The notes under the pieces were generated by a model. It saw only the letters and a program-made list of their open reading frames with translations. It searched no databases and had not been told where the DNA came from. This document shows positions 21,608 to 34,695 of a stretch of DNA of 64,000 nt, piece after piece (the first letter of the stretch is position 1; each line of letters opens with the position of its first letter). The DNA is taken from positions 1,426,001 to 1,490,000 of the forward strand of contig PUDQ02000010.1 of the NCBI GenBank assembly GCA_002964805.2, read 5' to 3'. This DNA comes from Trametes villosa (taxonomy: Eukaryota > Basidiomycota > Agaricomycetes > Polyporales > Polyporaceae). The translations under genes and the position numbers were made by a program.

Positions 21608-23840
21608 TCATCGGAGACTAAGTTCGCGCTCGCCCGCTCCTTCTGTGTCTTTCACAACCTCTCCCTTCATCCCCTCCGACCTCTCCTCAAGACCCCACTG
21701 CTCGTCCAAGTTCCTTTTCATCTGCTCCTCTCGCATGAACAGCGTCGACAGCAAGCCTGCGCCTGCGAACCCGACCATCACTCGCCATACGAGGCGCGTG
21801 GCGTGCGCGAAGGCAGCGCGGACCTGCTCGCGCACGACGTCGTCCGTGATGCTGGCGATGCTAGGGATTGCAGCGTACGCGATTTGTGCGCCTTGCGGGA
21901 GGGTAGCGAGGAACGAGCGCGGGAGCTCGTTCTGGAGGACGTTCTGCACGATTGTGCCCGCGATGACGATTCCAAAGCTCTGATGGATGCGTTAGCACAG
22001 CTACTGACCGGTACGCCGATGGTACGACGCTACGTGGGTCTCACCTGGGCTAGAGAACGGGTGAAGACAAAGAACGCTAGTGCATGCGCGCTGTTCGAGA
22101 ATGGCAGCGGCGCGAGGATCGCGAACGCAGTGCTGATCCAGATCATCCCGACACCAATGGCCGCGGGAACTTGGAGTGCGATAGATGCAGCGCGGGAGCT
22201 CTGCTCCGTTACCAGAGACAGCACTCCGAACCCGATGATGATGATCGCCCAACCCAGGCGGTTCTGGGGGCGGTACCGATGGGCAATCTGCACCGACACA
22301 CCCGTGCAGACTGCAATGACGGGGATGAGAACCACCACCGGAAGCATGTCGACCCCCGAGCCGATTGCAGAAGCGTTCCGTGTGGCCTGAAAGTAGATCG
22401 GTATGTAGTCTGTGGAGGAGTGTTGTCAGGGCTGTCAGGCGACAGTCAAATGCGTATTGGGATACGAACATAGCAGCGCAATTGACACCACGCCATGGAA
22501 GAAAGTGCCGAGGTAGCTGTAAACGAGTCTCAGCGCAGCTTGTAAGCAGGTATAGGCGTGTACTAACCCACTAAGCGTTGTAGGGCTGGTGAAGAGGAAT
22601 CCCGGAACCTGTATTATGACGAGCCTGGTTAGCGGTACTTCATTACATACACGCAATTGCGATTCCAAAGACTCGGAGCTTGCTTACTGTTGGCCGCTTG
22701 AACCAAAACCTTTCTCCCAGGAAGAAGCCGACGAGCCCGACCGCGCCGATAATCAACGGTACCAGTACGTGGGCCGATGACCAAGGAAACCGAAGGCCAC
22801 CCCACGTCATCGCTATGAGGAATGATACCGTGCTCCCAACCAGGATTGCAATACCGCTATATGAGTACGTCAATAAACCCGGCTGGGGAGGAGCAAGTTA
22901 CGTACATCCAGTCCATTTCGACGAGCCTCTCCGAGATGCTCGTTGTCGGTTTCCGAACCTTCATGAAGATGTAAGTGAGCGAAAGAGAGACGCCGCACAA
23001 AGGAATATTGAGGAAGAAGAGCCATCGCCATGCGCCCGCATTTGCGAGTGCGCCTCCGATTGGCGGTCCTGCAGAGCTATAAAACATACTCAAGTCATCA
23101 GTGTTTGACGAGCTTCGACGAAGACAGCCGTACCATGCAACGGCCCACAGACTATAAGTACAATCAAGGGGAGGTAGTCAGGATTTGCATGAAACGGCAC
23201 GAGAGGAGCATTGTACCAGGCAGTTATTCCCTGAAATTTCCCTCTTTCCGGAAGCGGAACCATGTCTGCGTTGATGATTTGGACGGAGGCGAGACATCCA
23301 CCTCCGCCGAAGCCTTGAATAGCTATCGCAGACGCGACACGGAATCAGCCCGGCCATGGGAGATTCGAGGCAAGCTGTACTCACCCCGACCGGCGATCAG
23401 CATATCCATGTTACGAGCCGCTCCGCACAAGGCAGACCCCAGGGCAAAACAAAGAACAAAAGACATAAGGACAGGCTTTCGTCCGAAGGATGACACCAAA
23501 TCCCCCACTAAAGGAACAACCGCTGTGGAGGCGATGGTATACGCGCTGCCGGCCCATATGAAATCTGTTCCATCAAGGTGGTCAACGATTGTTGGAAGGG
23601 CGGTCGACACCGCAGACTAATTGGCCTCCGGTTAGCATTGAAACAATGGAGAGAGAGAAAACGAGCACGGACCAGATCAAGAGCGGATAGTACTTCGACC
23701 AATAAGCCCGAGAGGAACACCATCCAGAAGTAGAGTCCTCTACTCGGCGTCGGAGAGTCAACGCTGACAGCGATCGGGTCAGCAAAGCGCCCCAACGGCT
23801 GCGGCATGCGCTCGTACTCAGCAGTGTTTTCCGAGCTCAT
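21608..23840 (-). CDS. MFS drug/small-molecule exporter (DHA2-like), copy B
   Basis: The start at 23840 opens MSSENTAEYERMPQ. TM1 follows, then SAVSTALPTIVDHLDG after intron 1 (about 23617-23672). The expected motif A region reads GDLVSSFGRKP. Then come QGFGGGGC, a very short exon giving LWAVAC, GALANAGAWRWLFFLN, MTWGGLRFPW, YLGTFFHGVVS, YFQATRNASAIGSG and APLPFSNSAHALAFF. A C-terminal tail ends at 21608. All junctions I checked keep the frame. Its glycine motif ends in Cys rather than Ile, and it is distinctly different from copies A, C and D. Two decayed relatives lie at about 42.6 and 53 kb in the equivalent position downstream of the P450 and hydrolase. The role is probably export; the substrate is unknown. 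Confidence 0.82.
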
Positions 23841-25281
23841 GACAGATTGCTAGTGTCGTTAGGCTAAGGCAGGTCGGTGGTGTATTGCAAGGCGCGCGAG
23901 CTGTCGAAGGGGGATCCAGGGTGGACGACGGTGCTGTCGAGTCATGGAATGGGTCCAAAACTTCCCATTCGTCCCAGTGCCGTGTTGGACGAGCTCCGCC
24001 TGTAAACACCTGGAGCCGGGTCCTAAATTGGTGAATGATATTCGACGATGCTGTGAATACTCATTAGAAATCGTATGTCTCCAAAAACGAAATTGATTAC
24101 CAGCGGAAGTCTGATCCCCACAACGTATTCACCGCCCGCTGACCTAAAGCGCACGATGATGATCCATGAGGGAACAAGAAGAAGCGGATTCCATCAGGCT
24201 GCCGCGATCCAGGCAAGCGGCTTTTCATGCTGTTCGCACTGCACCTCTGGTGGTCTGGTACAGGTGGCGGAGCTATACGCAATAAGAGCGTCAGCGCGCT
24301 CGGCATTCACGGCAGTGCAAGCTGCTCCCATGGACCCACAATTCTCGACGGCATGGTGATCCTGATACTTTCGGGCTTGTCGGGCTTCCGTCGTTGAGGC
24401 ACTCCGGTACGCGTGGCACCTCGTGGTGCGAACATACACAGCAGTGCCATGTGGGCTATACGCGTCCAGCCCGACGATGTCCGCCGCGCGGAGGTATTCG
24501 CCAACTAAATATTGTGTACCAGAGCGTGCGGGAATGCCTAGTTATCATAGGCTTCTGCCAGTGGCACGACAGCTCGCTATCTCAAGGCTGCCGGCGAAGA
24601 GTTAGTACTCCGTACTCAGTGCCGGTGCTGACACGTAGCTCAGACATTGCTTACCGATTCCCTTGGTGGGTCCCTAAGCACTACCCGGGAGACACAAAGC
24701 ACTCAGTGCGCCCGAGCAGTCTGAACAGCATGGAACAAGTTCAACGCCTGCTTACGGCGGCCCTACGGTCGCCCAGGTGGTTGCCCGATCGGATCTTAGC
24801 TTGACCACCAAACGCTGGTTTCAAGCGCTCAAAAAGTACGTACTCCGGCGACTCGTCCTCTTTTGCTGGGGTTGCGCATTTCCTCGGAATATCTTGCATC
24901 CCCTGCGTGAATGGCCTGAACACATGTATACCTGGCTTCGTTGGCATCGGACCTCGCATTATGGCATGTAACTACGCACGCGCCGCCAGCGCAGACGTCG
25001 GACTTGATTTCGGCAGGCTCGGTGTACATATCTTGAAGTCGGTGGCTGCCTCCCTGCAGATCTAAGCATCGCAGGCGTCGCAGTGTGAATGCAATTTACG
25101 CTCAATAGCTGAATCAAGGTCGTGCTGGTCTTGGCGTATGCCGCGGTGACGGCGCGCTGGACGCAATCCGATCGCATTGCCATTGGAGTAATCAAATCGT
25201 CCGAGGGGGAATCGTGAGTCCAGGAACAGCACAAGGAGGGTTCTCGTTCAAACTCAAGGATGCCTGCAACCTTGCGCGCTC
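23841..25281. other. Intergenic, no recognisable gene
   Basis: The 1.4 kb between the MFS B start and the end of the next DUF6534 gene hold only short frames without motifs. The right part is the 3' flank of DUF6534 copy 5. The left part should hold the MFS B promoter. Confidence 0.4.
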
Positions 25282-27488
25282 TCAAGTCTGCCCCCCGATG
25301 GCATGGACGAACTTGATCTCGGAGGCTGACTCCACCCCAGTCGCCGCCTGTTTGCAACACATGTTAGCGCAAGTGATGACAGGAGGGATGACGGCGCAGG
25401 GGCAACGAAACGACGCACCGAGGATGACCATGGATCCACCGCGTTGTTGCGCGCGTTCTTGGATAGCGAGGAGAGTTTCATCTCCTCCGAGCCCGATCGC
25501 CCACCCTCCAGGGAGCTCCCGCGAGTGTTAATTCTGTCGTAAGGCACCTCAGTCTCAAGCAAGAGGATGTTCGGACGGGAACGCTGCTCACGTAGCTAGG
25601 ACGGAGTTTACGTAGACTTGGACAGTGCGTAAGTACTCATGCATTAGATGCCAGTAATGTTCCGAAAACACGGTGCTGACCTTTCACGCATATCATATCC
25701 GCACCGGAGAACATGAGTGTGCCCGGAGATGCGCGATCCTATGAACACCGCGGGGTTAGCGAAAAACCTAACTGGGGCATTTGAGGTGTGCTGCCTACTA
25801 TGATCAAGGAGGCGACGGTAACGACGCTGTCGAACTGTAAGCTACAGCGCAAGGACCACACCCGTGTGCCTTACTCAGTGACGAGACCTGGTTCACCCTG
25901 TTAAGTCGTTTGATCACAATGAGACGCTCCTGGGAACGTACCGGTGCAGATAGCATACGCGATGAGGATGTCGATCTTCGAGTCCGTCCTGCAGTACAAA
26001 TCAGGCGGCGGTCGACTTCACTCCGGTGAAGAACCACACCTCTTGAACCCAGTCCGTGCACGGTGCAGGGACAGGGTGAGCACCAAAGTCAACGCGATGT
26101 CATTCGCCACAACGAGGCTGAAGCCGGCCGTTTGCATCCACTAAGGGTCCGGCGTGAGTTTGCGGAGGGTACCCCTACCGAATGGACACGTACCGAAACC
26201 TCGCTGAGCAGCCTGATGTCCATCAGGATGAATCTAGTAGCAGTGGCAGCGTAAGCGTCCTGTGTACGTGGTAATGCATTGCACCTACGCCCTAGCAGTG
26301 AACGCTGAAGGGTTATACAATGAGATGGGCAGGAACTTAATGGATGGTGAAATGGCTTACCGGAGCCGATGGCTACGGGTCAACGGGCACGAGAGAGGGA
26401 CAATTTGATGAGTTCCAGATCGCGCGAAGTCGAGCAGAACCTACCTAACTGCGCAAGAAGTAGGATACCCTAGCGTACGTCGAGGCGATTGTATACCGGA
26501 TCAGTAGATGTGTTTGGCTCCAGATGTCAGACTTACGACAACCGCTATAAGAGGCCTGTACTTCTTGTCCACTAGGATTTCGAGTCAACGCTGGGCCAGA
26601 GTTCATAAAGGTTTCACCGACGTAGATATACACGCCGAGCGTAGAAGCTAGCAACAAACGCCATTAGTACCCGGTGAAGCCAGAAGAAAGGACGACTGAC
26701 CTCTGAGCGACGGCGATGATAATTGCCTAGATATGGTGGACGATATTTGTGGTCATTGAGTTCGAGCTCCACAACGAACCATTGGAGAGAACCGACCGTG
26801 ACTATAGCTGACATCTATCATGGTGGATTGTATTCAGTGAATGTTTCTGGAGGGCTTGGAGCATGGGCTAGGCCGCGACATACGTTGATCGACCTGTACG
26901 AAGCGACATCAGAAGCAGTGCACATCTGTCCGAAGGAACACCTACCACGGGGGATATATGAGGGCCAAGGGGTTGAAGAAGTTTGTAACGAGAAACCAGT
27001 AGCTTCGAAGATGTCAGTTACTCGCTAAACGGAGCTTAACGAGAAGCAGCAGGTTCACCTTGTATGCATGCACAGGACGGAGTGGAAGGTGTCCAAGACG
27101 CTGCAAGAAGGTCAATCCAAGGTCGCCAACTTCATGGCCGAGGGCAAACTCACAGGAGGACTGCGACCTATGGACGTGCGTTAGATACCGGAATACTCGC
27201 TAGCTGGTGAACGCTCACGTAGGACTTGACGGAAACCGGGTCAGATACATAGAGGCGGGCGTATCTGTAGGCCTGATGTATCCCCGTCCCGTACAAGCTG
27301 GCCGAGAATGCGCAGGTCAACGTCGCTTATGGGGGAGGGTGGAAAAGACAGGCAACGCACATGAGGCTGAGGAACGTGCTCACGAGGAGAGCGCCGAAGT
27401 TGGGCCCCAGTGGGGGGAGCAGCTTCAACACTTCCGACACAGGGATAGCCGAAGGATTACCCGCTGTGGAGTTCGGCTGCGCAGACAT
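25282..27488 (-). CDS. DUF6534 multi-pass membrane protein, divergent copy 5
   Basis: The start at 27488 opens MSAQPNSTAGNPSAIP, followed by LGPNFGALLVSTF before intron 1 (near 27360). Exons then give HQAYRYARLYVSDP, VLDTFHSVLCMHT, YWFLVTNFFNPLA, FYARRVYL, LVDKKYRPLIAVV, a TM segment ending in HRARTGFKR, TDSKIDILIAYAICTG, FDSVVTVASLII, VYVNSVLAT and a C-terminal hydrophilic tail. The last exon ends SEIKFVHAIGGQT at 25282. The exon order and splice phases match the other copies. The usual SRRSxIDxGxEGFETGSF stretch is replaced by NTRGSSLEGGRSGSEE. An in-frame ATG or GTG upstream (to 27524) could lengthen the N-terminus. Unlike copies 1-3, it is not head-to-head with an MFS gene. Confidence 0.7.
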
Positions 27489-28562
27489 GGCGGGTAGAGT
27501 TGCAGGCCACTGCCCGCAGCGCACGATGCCTTACATACCGCCCCGCGGACGCACAATCAGCATATCGAACAGGCAATGTTAAGGTTAGCTTCGCGCGCCG
27601 ACATACTGCAGGGTCTCGCCGCTGGACCGAGGGCGTGAGTTTGAGTTTTCAGCGCGATCGCTCTCACGAACGCTCAGGGACCTCGGGAACTGACAGTTCA
27701 ACAATGTCAGCGTAGCGCGGCCGGCGCAGCCAGCCTTAACGTTTCGGCGTGCATGCATCATCACTCCGTGCGGAGGGCGGCTTTACGGGGTAAGCGGCGC
27801 CGGGGGCGACATGAAGGATGTGGGTATTTTTGCCACTGGAAGACGCGCCATGCGATTCATACGTACTGCGGGCCAGCGGCAGTCAATCAGCATCGTATTG
27901 GAGAACAGGATGTCATCGGGAGAGCCGCGCACGTACAGACAAGGTTTGCGCTCCGTAGCCAAGGTCAAGCACGGCGTCACGGTTGTTGTTGCCGCGGCTG
28001 GGCGCCATCTTCGCCATTCGGCGTCGCCGGGTCCGGAATGGGGCGGAGGTTCAGGCCTCAGGGCGTTCAAGACGTTTGCGCGGACCTCTCGCGAAGACGA
28101 ATTCAATGACAAGGTTCTATCGCCCGTATTTGGGCGCGCAGTGACTCGCGGCATGGCGGTACCACCGGGGACGCACGTCGGAGGAGCCGGACGCTGGAAT
28201 AGCCTAGGACAAACCGTTTAGCAGGTCTTCTTCGCAAAGAACGCGAACTGCGAAGAATCGAAAAACCGCGAGCAGAGATTTACTGACCTCGCCTTTCGAG
28301 CCTGTTATCCCTCGGACAGAATATGAGCATATCATGGTGAGATAGCATGAAAGTCGCCGTGTAGTCTCCGCACAGGTCCAAGCGCTCTAACGAGCGCCGG
28401 ACAGGTGAGGAAGGGTATATATGCGCAAGGCAGCGGGCGGGCGAAGCACCGAACGAGAAATCCAACAAACGCTAGACAGTTGGTACGCAAAGCAATTGTA
28501 ACAAGTACAGCACGACAAGTCCATATGACGTACCCTCACGACACACATACACCGTTTCGCAC
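27489..28562. other. Intergenic between DUF6534 copy 5 and MFS C
   Basis: Overlapping open frames lie on both strands at 27783-28221 (136 and 123 residues). Neither has a motif I recognise, and two such opposed frames are common in GC-rich DNA. Nothing else is supported. Confidence 0.35.
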
Positions 28563-30706
28563 TCACAGCTCGCCGACCGCGCGCATGCCCGAGTCGACCG
28601 TCGAGAGCATCACGCTGTCCGCGCGCCCCTTCGCGCCCTCCTCCGCGTCCCCAGACGAGCGGTCCGACGTCGCCAGCGGCGCGCTGCCCTCCAGCCCGTG
28701 CGTCTCGTCCATGTGCTTCTGCATCGGGATTTCGCGCAGCAGCAGCACCGTCACCAGCCCCGCCGCGGAGAACCCGATCATCGCCTTCCACACCACTGCG
28801 AGGCTCTGCGCGAAGGCGTCGCGCACGAGCTGCCGCGTGGGCTCCTGCAGCCCGGGGATCGCAGGGATCGCGGCGTACGCGATCTCCACGCCTTGCGGGA
28901 ACTGAGCGACGAAGTCGGCGGGGAGCCGCTGCTTCAGCTCGTTCTGCAGGATACTCGCCGAGATGGTGACACCCCAGGTCTACAAGTAAGGGCGGGCGTC
29001 AGCATGATTTAGTATCGTAGGAGTCAGGCGACGTGGCTGACCTGAGCGAACACCCTGCTGAAGTTATAGAAGGCGAGGGCAGGTGTGGCCCTCGTCACCG
29101 GCAGCGGCGCCAGGATCGGGAACACCGTGCTCGCCCACTGCGACAGAAACAGGATCGTCAGACCAACGCCGGGCAAATATAGAGAATACACGTACCACTA
29201 TCCCGACGCCCATTGCCGCAATGAACTGGAACCCTACCCACTGCGCCGTGTTCGAGTCCGCCTTCAGCAACGTCAGCAGACCACAACCGACGATGCTGAA
29301 GATCCACCCTATGTAGTTCATCGGGCGGTACTTGTTCGTCACCTTGACGAACACGCCGCAGAAGACGGAGAACGGGGAGACGATGAAGGTCGTGGCGAAG
29401 ATCATGATGCTGGACCGGATCGGCGACGCATCCTTACAGGCCTGGAAATATACCGGGAGATAGTCTGTGTAGTGTGACGCTCAGTATACGGGATAGATAG
29501 TACTGCTAGTGAAACTCACAGATGACCGTGATACTGACGATGCCGTGTATGAAGGTACCGAGGTACCTGTACTCCCAAGCCTCGTGAGTCGTTGGACGGC
29601 AATAGCGCCAATGATACATACCCGCCGAAGCTCGTACGGTTCGCAAGGATGTCCAACGGGATTGCCGGTTCATGGGGTACCAGTTTCTCGTAGACGAGGA
29701 ACGCGGCGAGAAGCACGGCGCCGATGATGAGCGGAGCCAGAACGTGCGCGGAGCCCCAAGGGAATTGGATGCCGCCCCATGTCAGCGCAATGAGGACGAG
29801 GGTCGTGCCCGCAATGGCGAGTAGGTTTCCTCTATGTGACGCTTAGGTCAACCAACGCCATGGAGCGGTTGAGATAATAATCGTACCCCCAGTCGATTCG
29901 AGCCAACTTGTCGCGCAGGGAGCCCGGCGGCGTGCGCACCCGGAGGAACAGTGTGACGAGTATGAACGCAATGCCAGCGAGAGGCAGATTGAGGTCTGAG
30001 TGAGAAGCGAATGTTAAGCTCACAGTTAAGATGAATCGCGAGACGGAAGTACGCACAGAATAGCCACCGCCACGTAGCTCTCTGCGAGAGAGAACCACCC
30101 TGGATGTACAGTCGTCAGGCCTATAACAAAGGTGTATGTGGTACAGAAAGCCTAACTTACGATAGTAGGACCAATGGCCGCCGCCACAACGTAGGTCATC
30201 ACTAGCAGGCCTTGGTACGTCCCACGCTCGGCAAGCGAGACCAGGTCTGACAGAATGATGGACGCGAGGTTGATGATACCCCCTCCACCCATTCCCTGTA
30301 CAGCTGCGAACGCGAGATGAGTACGGAGGCCAGCGCAGAGCTATTGTTGGAAAGACGTACTCCTCGCCCCAATAAGCCAGTTCATCGACTGAGCCGAGCC
30401 GCCCAAAGCGCTGCCCAGGAAGAACAACCCCACGCAGCACATCATCGTCGGCCGCCTGCCAATGGTGTCCGCCAGTCGAGCGGTGAACGGCATGATGGCA
30501 GTAGCCGCGAGACCATAGGCGGCTACAACCCAGACGAAGTCATTGCCGCCGTGAAGATCACTGGTGATTGTCGGGAGAGCGGTGGAGACGGCGGTGTAGT
30601 CGAGTGCGCTGAGGAAGTTGCAGACGATGACGGCGGAGAAGGAGAGCCAGAAGCGCGAGCCCTTTGATGTTTTGGCCGGGCGGGAGGTCGGGGTGTTGAG
30701 CGACAT
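28563..30706 (-). CDS. MFS drug/small-molecule exporter (DHA2-like), copy C
   Basis: The start at 30706 opens MSLNTPTSRPAKTSKG. TM1 contains FWLSFSAVIVCNFLSALDY. Motif A reads ARLADTIGRRP. Intron 1 (30304-30360) precedes TVQGMGGGGIINLAS. Then come GGSLSQRATWRWLFY, LNLPLAGIAFILV, LTWGG, AAFLVYEKLVPHEP, YLGTFIHGIVS, YFQACKDASPIRSS and the C-terminal domain with IAYAAIPAIPGLQEP. The end at 28563 reads MRAVGEL. No disruption was seen. It is nearly identical to copy D over its N-terminal third. It diverges from the DUF6534 gene at 32424 across a 1.7 kb spacer, suggesting shared control. Export of a small molecule is the family expectation. Confidence 0.85.
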
Positions 30707-30840
30707 GGCAGGGACTGCGGCAGACCCCGAGAGTGGGCCAGGGAGGACAGCGGGAAGCTGGCGGAAGAGGACAGAGGCGTGGAAGGGCGAGCAGAAGAAG
30801 GTTCACGAGGAGAGCTGTCCTTGGAGATGGTAGCAGGCGT
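28563..30840. repeat. Segmental duplication, MFS C copy (partner 44738-47030)
   Basis: Coding sequence, several introns and the first 130 bp upstream of the start (shared GTTCACG and CTAGCTCGTG blocks) align between the two loci. Identity varies sharply along the gene, highest around intron 1. Confidence 0.75.
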
Positions 30841-32423
30841 GCGCTGCACCTAGCTCGTGTGAAGGCTCACGCATACCCCGTTGCGGGGAACCACCTTTCA
30901 GTTAACGGGAAGCTGCAGGCGCCTCGAAGCGAACCTCCCCAAAACGTACGTCTTCTTGTGAAATGGAGCTCCTGGAATTCGAAGATCCCCCGCGGCCTCG
31001 GAACGATCGTGCGCGCTGTTATTAGCGACCGCTCAACCGGATTCTGACCCTGCATCCGAGTCGGCGGCGGAGGTGCTGCTGTCAGTCGTCAGCCTGGCAC
31101 ATACTACCGACCATCAGCAAACGTGAGCGCACCTTTGGGTTCGATGCATCACGAAACCGAGGGGAAGGAGATAAGCTTTCATTCGCTTTCTAGAGATGCC
31201 ATCTGTCCAGCAGACCATGGTGGAGGCAGGTGGTGGAGGGATCGGGGCGTTGTCCACACGGCACGCCTGGCACACCGACGTCTGTCTAACGCCGTCGATA
31301 AGGGCGATAAATATGCATGATTATTATCCACAGCGCTCACCGGCGGAACGGACCGCCGGTATGTGCGCTTAGCGCCCGCCGAACCTACGGTACCATGCCG
31401 CGGGAGAACTTCTCGCTGTCCCCTGCAGTGAGTCTGCTCAGCTCCTCATCTGGGACTCCACCCATATGCAGCATCTCACGGCGGCTCAAGCGAAACATGC
31501 ACGCAACGCGGCTGTCTGCACGGTGAGTACTGACCGTGACGGGGCCGAACTTTACGCTGAGTCCGAGTCGACTCATCCGCATCGGCTCAGATGGTTTGTT
31601 CTGTCAGAGATTCCGAGTGAGGGAAGGCTTCTCATCGAGTTCTACAGCGTCAAAATGATACCAGTACTGCCGTACTGGATAGCCCCGTGATGCAGATGCT
31701 ACGTTTCCAGCGCCCGCCCGGTGGTCCCAATCCGCACAAGGTGCGTATTCCCAAGATGATCGTCCCCTCGCCCGTTCCGTAACCTGCCGCTGGTAGTGGC
31801 CTGAGGCTCTTACTCACGAAATGGCCGCTAGGAAAGAAGCCGGTAGTAATTTCAATGATCCCATACCGGCCCTGACTCTTGCGGCCGCTCGTCGCATCGG
31901 CCAACCGCTTCTTCGACGATGGCCTATTCGACGAGAGCACGCCGTCTCGGATTGAGTTACACTGCCCGCCAGATCCGACCCCGTGAATCCGTGGTCCTCT
32001 GCGCGGTATGTTTGTCCTCGACGTCGATGGGCAAATCTACGAGGGCTTTTTGGCCGTACGCTTGCACCCCGAGTGTGCAGTCGCCATGCTAGGCTCGTCC
32101 AGTCCGCCACAGAGAAGCTCGGATGGTGGCTTTCGATGGAGCGGCAGCGCGCAGCGCCCATGTCATCTCGACCCGCACTCGGGGCTTCCTCGTGCTTGCT
32201 TCGCCCGCTGGCAGATATCGCCCATTCCCACACGCGCCCACAAGCACTGGTGTCACTCGTGCAGAGCCCGCTGGAGCCATCTGCGCGCGGTCACCCACTT
32301 GTCACAAGATGCGCCAGAGGGGCGGCTAGATCATGGCGATGACAGCCAGAGCTGTTTGGAGGCTATTAAGAGACTGCACCTCCGCGCGCTCCTGGGTTGT
32401 TCACCCTGCACTCTCCCTTGGCC
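30707..32423. other. Divergent promoter region between MFS C and DUF6534 copy 2
   Basis: There is no convincing gene. The leftmost 130 bp match the upstream flank of MFS D. The rightmost 150 bp match the flank of DUF6534 copy 3 (shared CAGAGCCCGCTG near 32261 and GAGAGCCCGCTG near 48341). The middle does not obviously align. Small frames at 31466-31690 and 31983-32342 have no motif. Confidence 0.5.
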
Positions 32424-34695
32424 ATGGCCGCAGTACCGACTCCCGGGGCGGACGCCATCGTTCCTGTTCTCCCGAAAGTCCCCTCCCTCAACAACACGCT
32501 GGGTGCGATTCTGCTCTGCACCTTCATCGGATGCATGTAAGTTCCGATATACTTACACCACGGCCGAGTGAGTTTACTGACAATTGAGCTATAGGTTGTT
32601 CGGGTTGACGACTCATCAAACATACCGGTACTACCGCCTGTACCCTTCAGACTCGTGGAGGCTGAAGACTTTTGTGCGTAATTTCCTTTACTCTACGCGA
32701 TCGTCGTTAACACGCGCGGCAGGTCGGCACACTTTTGTGAGGCGCACGTCTTGGTACTATCCAGACAATCGCTTACTAGTTCTCCCACCGGCGGTGCTGT
32801 GTACAGAATGCTCGACATCTTTCACACTGTGTTGACGATCCATATCTGGTGAGCATGACCGTGTTCCCGGCGCGGTCTTCAGTGGGCTGATCATCCAAAT
32901 CAGCTACTTCTATTTAATCAACAACTACTTCTTTCCTGCGCGGCTCTTGGATGGAGTATGGTACGTTTGTCAGTTTCCGCTCAAAGGTCGTACTTATCGA
33001 GACGCCTGTCCAGGTCTATTCGTGTAAGACGTTTTCCGACTATTGTTTAACATTTCGCGCTCACTACTATCATCAGCTAACAATCGTCGTCACTGTATGT
33101 ATCGCTTCTCCCCGGTAACAGGCCACTCGCTAAAGTTGCCATACTCCAGGGATGCGTCATGATTCTCGCTCACTCGTACGCCCCTCGTCTGTACGAGCGG
33201 CGCGTGTACTAACCACCGTTTCCAGGTTCTATGCCCGACGGTTGTTCCTCCGTATGTACCGCTTGTAAAGAGCGCACCGGAGCTACAGTCTGACTCTATG
33301 CATAGTGAGCGGGGGGCAACTATGGCGAGTCGTTTTGATAGTACGTACAGATAGTCTCTGCCGTCAGTAGCGCCGATGACTGATGCAGACTTACAGGCGT
33401 TCCTCCTGGTGGCAGAAACTGGTACGTATCCGCCCAACATGGTCGAAGTCTGCTCAGTTGATCTAATGCGGTCTCGTACATCCAGGGCTAATCATCGGTA
33501 AGCTGTCGTCGAATTCTCTACATGAAAACACATCATGAATGACGCGTTCCCCCAGCCGCGACTGTGGAAGCGTACGTCGGCCTTCTTAGCTTGACTTGTG
33601 ACTTGTGCTGCCTCTAAAGCGCCCCCTTAGCTTCTTGTTGCCCCGGCTCCGTGACTTCGCCCACTTCGCGGTGCGTTGCGCCCCCGCCTTGCCCCACAAA
33701 TATCGACTGACGCTCATCGCGAGTTCAGTGGCTGACGTGCACTGCCCTTGGCGTTGCCGTCCTCCTCGACGTCTTCGTCTCCGGCTCGCTCACTTACCAT
33801 CTGCATCGTAGCCGTACCGGCTTCAAGAGGTGCGCCCCAGCCGTGTCAGCGCTTGAGACTCCCGTTCGCTGAGTTGCCTTGTCCAGGACCGACTCGCTGA
33901 TCGATGTCCTGATGGTGTACACTATCAACACGGGTGCGTGCCTCCTCGCGTGTATGGTTTCCTCGAGCGGGCTGACTGTTTACCGAACCAGGACTCTCGA
34001 CAAGGTATGAGTATCCTGGCGTACATTGCGGTCGAATGCTTATATCGTCCCGCTTGACAGCTTAATCACCTTGACCGCCGCTATCACGGTACGAGCATAA
34101 GACTTCTGCGCTGGACGCTTCTAACTCTATGCGCAGGCTATCGCTATGCAATATGACCTCGTCTACAGCGGTCTCTACATCGTCGCTTCCAAGAGTAAGT
34201 GCCTAGCTCCTCCATGCTTGCTTCATAGCGCTCACATATCGCGCGGCAACACCCCAGTGTACGCCAACTCTCTACTGGCTCTGTGAGTACCGCCTCTCCC
34301 CGGATGCGCCCGTCCCCCACTCACACGCGCGCCCCAGCATGAACTCCCGGCGGTCCATCATCGACAAGGGCATGGAGGGCTTCGAGACGGGCTCGTTCGG
34401 GCTGAAGGTGGTCGACACCGTCGGCGACCTGCGCACCTTCGCGCTGAAGGCGACGCCCGCGCCGAAGCGCGACACGGTAGGCACCGCGCTGCGCGACGAC
34501 GCGTCCGCGCGCTGACGTATCTCTCCCGCCCCGGCGCAGACGAACCCGGTGCAGACGGTCATCGACGTCAGGGTAACGAAGGAGACGTACCGCGACGGGC
34601 TCCCCGGCGACTGCGACGCCGCGGAGTGGGAGAGCACCTCGGAGACGGGGAAGCGGCCGTCGGACAGCGCCGCGGCGCTCGGCCGGGACGTCTGA
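32424..34695 (+). CDS. DUF6534 multi-pass membrane protein, copy 2
   Basis: The start at 32424 opens MAAVPTPGADAIVPVLPK, then SLNNTLGAILLCTFIGCM. Intron 1 is 32537-32594. Exon 2 gives LFGLTTHQTYRYYRLYPSDS. A short exon (VGTLL) joins to MLDIFHTVLTIHIW, then YYFLINNYFFPARLLDGVW. Later exons give a TM segment ending in HRSRTGFKR, TDSLIDVLMVYTINTG and MNSRRSIIDKGMEGFETGSF near 34340-34400. The stop is at 34695 after ALGRDV. All exons I followed stay open. It is upstream of hydrolase 2 and head-to-head with MFS C. Its closest relative in the window is copy 3 (48489), at the same position in the next unit. The function of the family is unknown. Confidence 0.8.

Noticed and set aside
21341..22390. 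349-residue plus-strand open frame over the MFS B 3' half
   Set aside because: It is antisense to well-supported MFS exons and crosses their introns.
27783..28221. Overlapping opposed open frames between DUF6534 copy 5 and MFS C
   Set aside because: Neither frame shows a motif, and both cannot be assumed real in GC-rich DNA.
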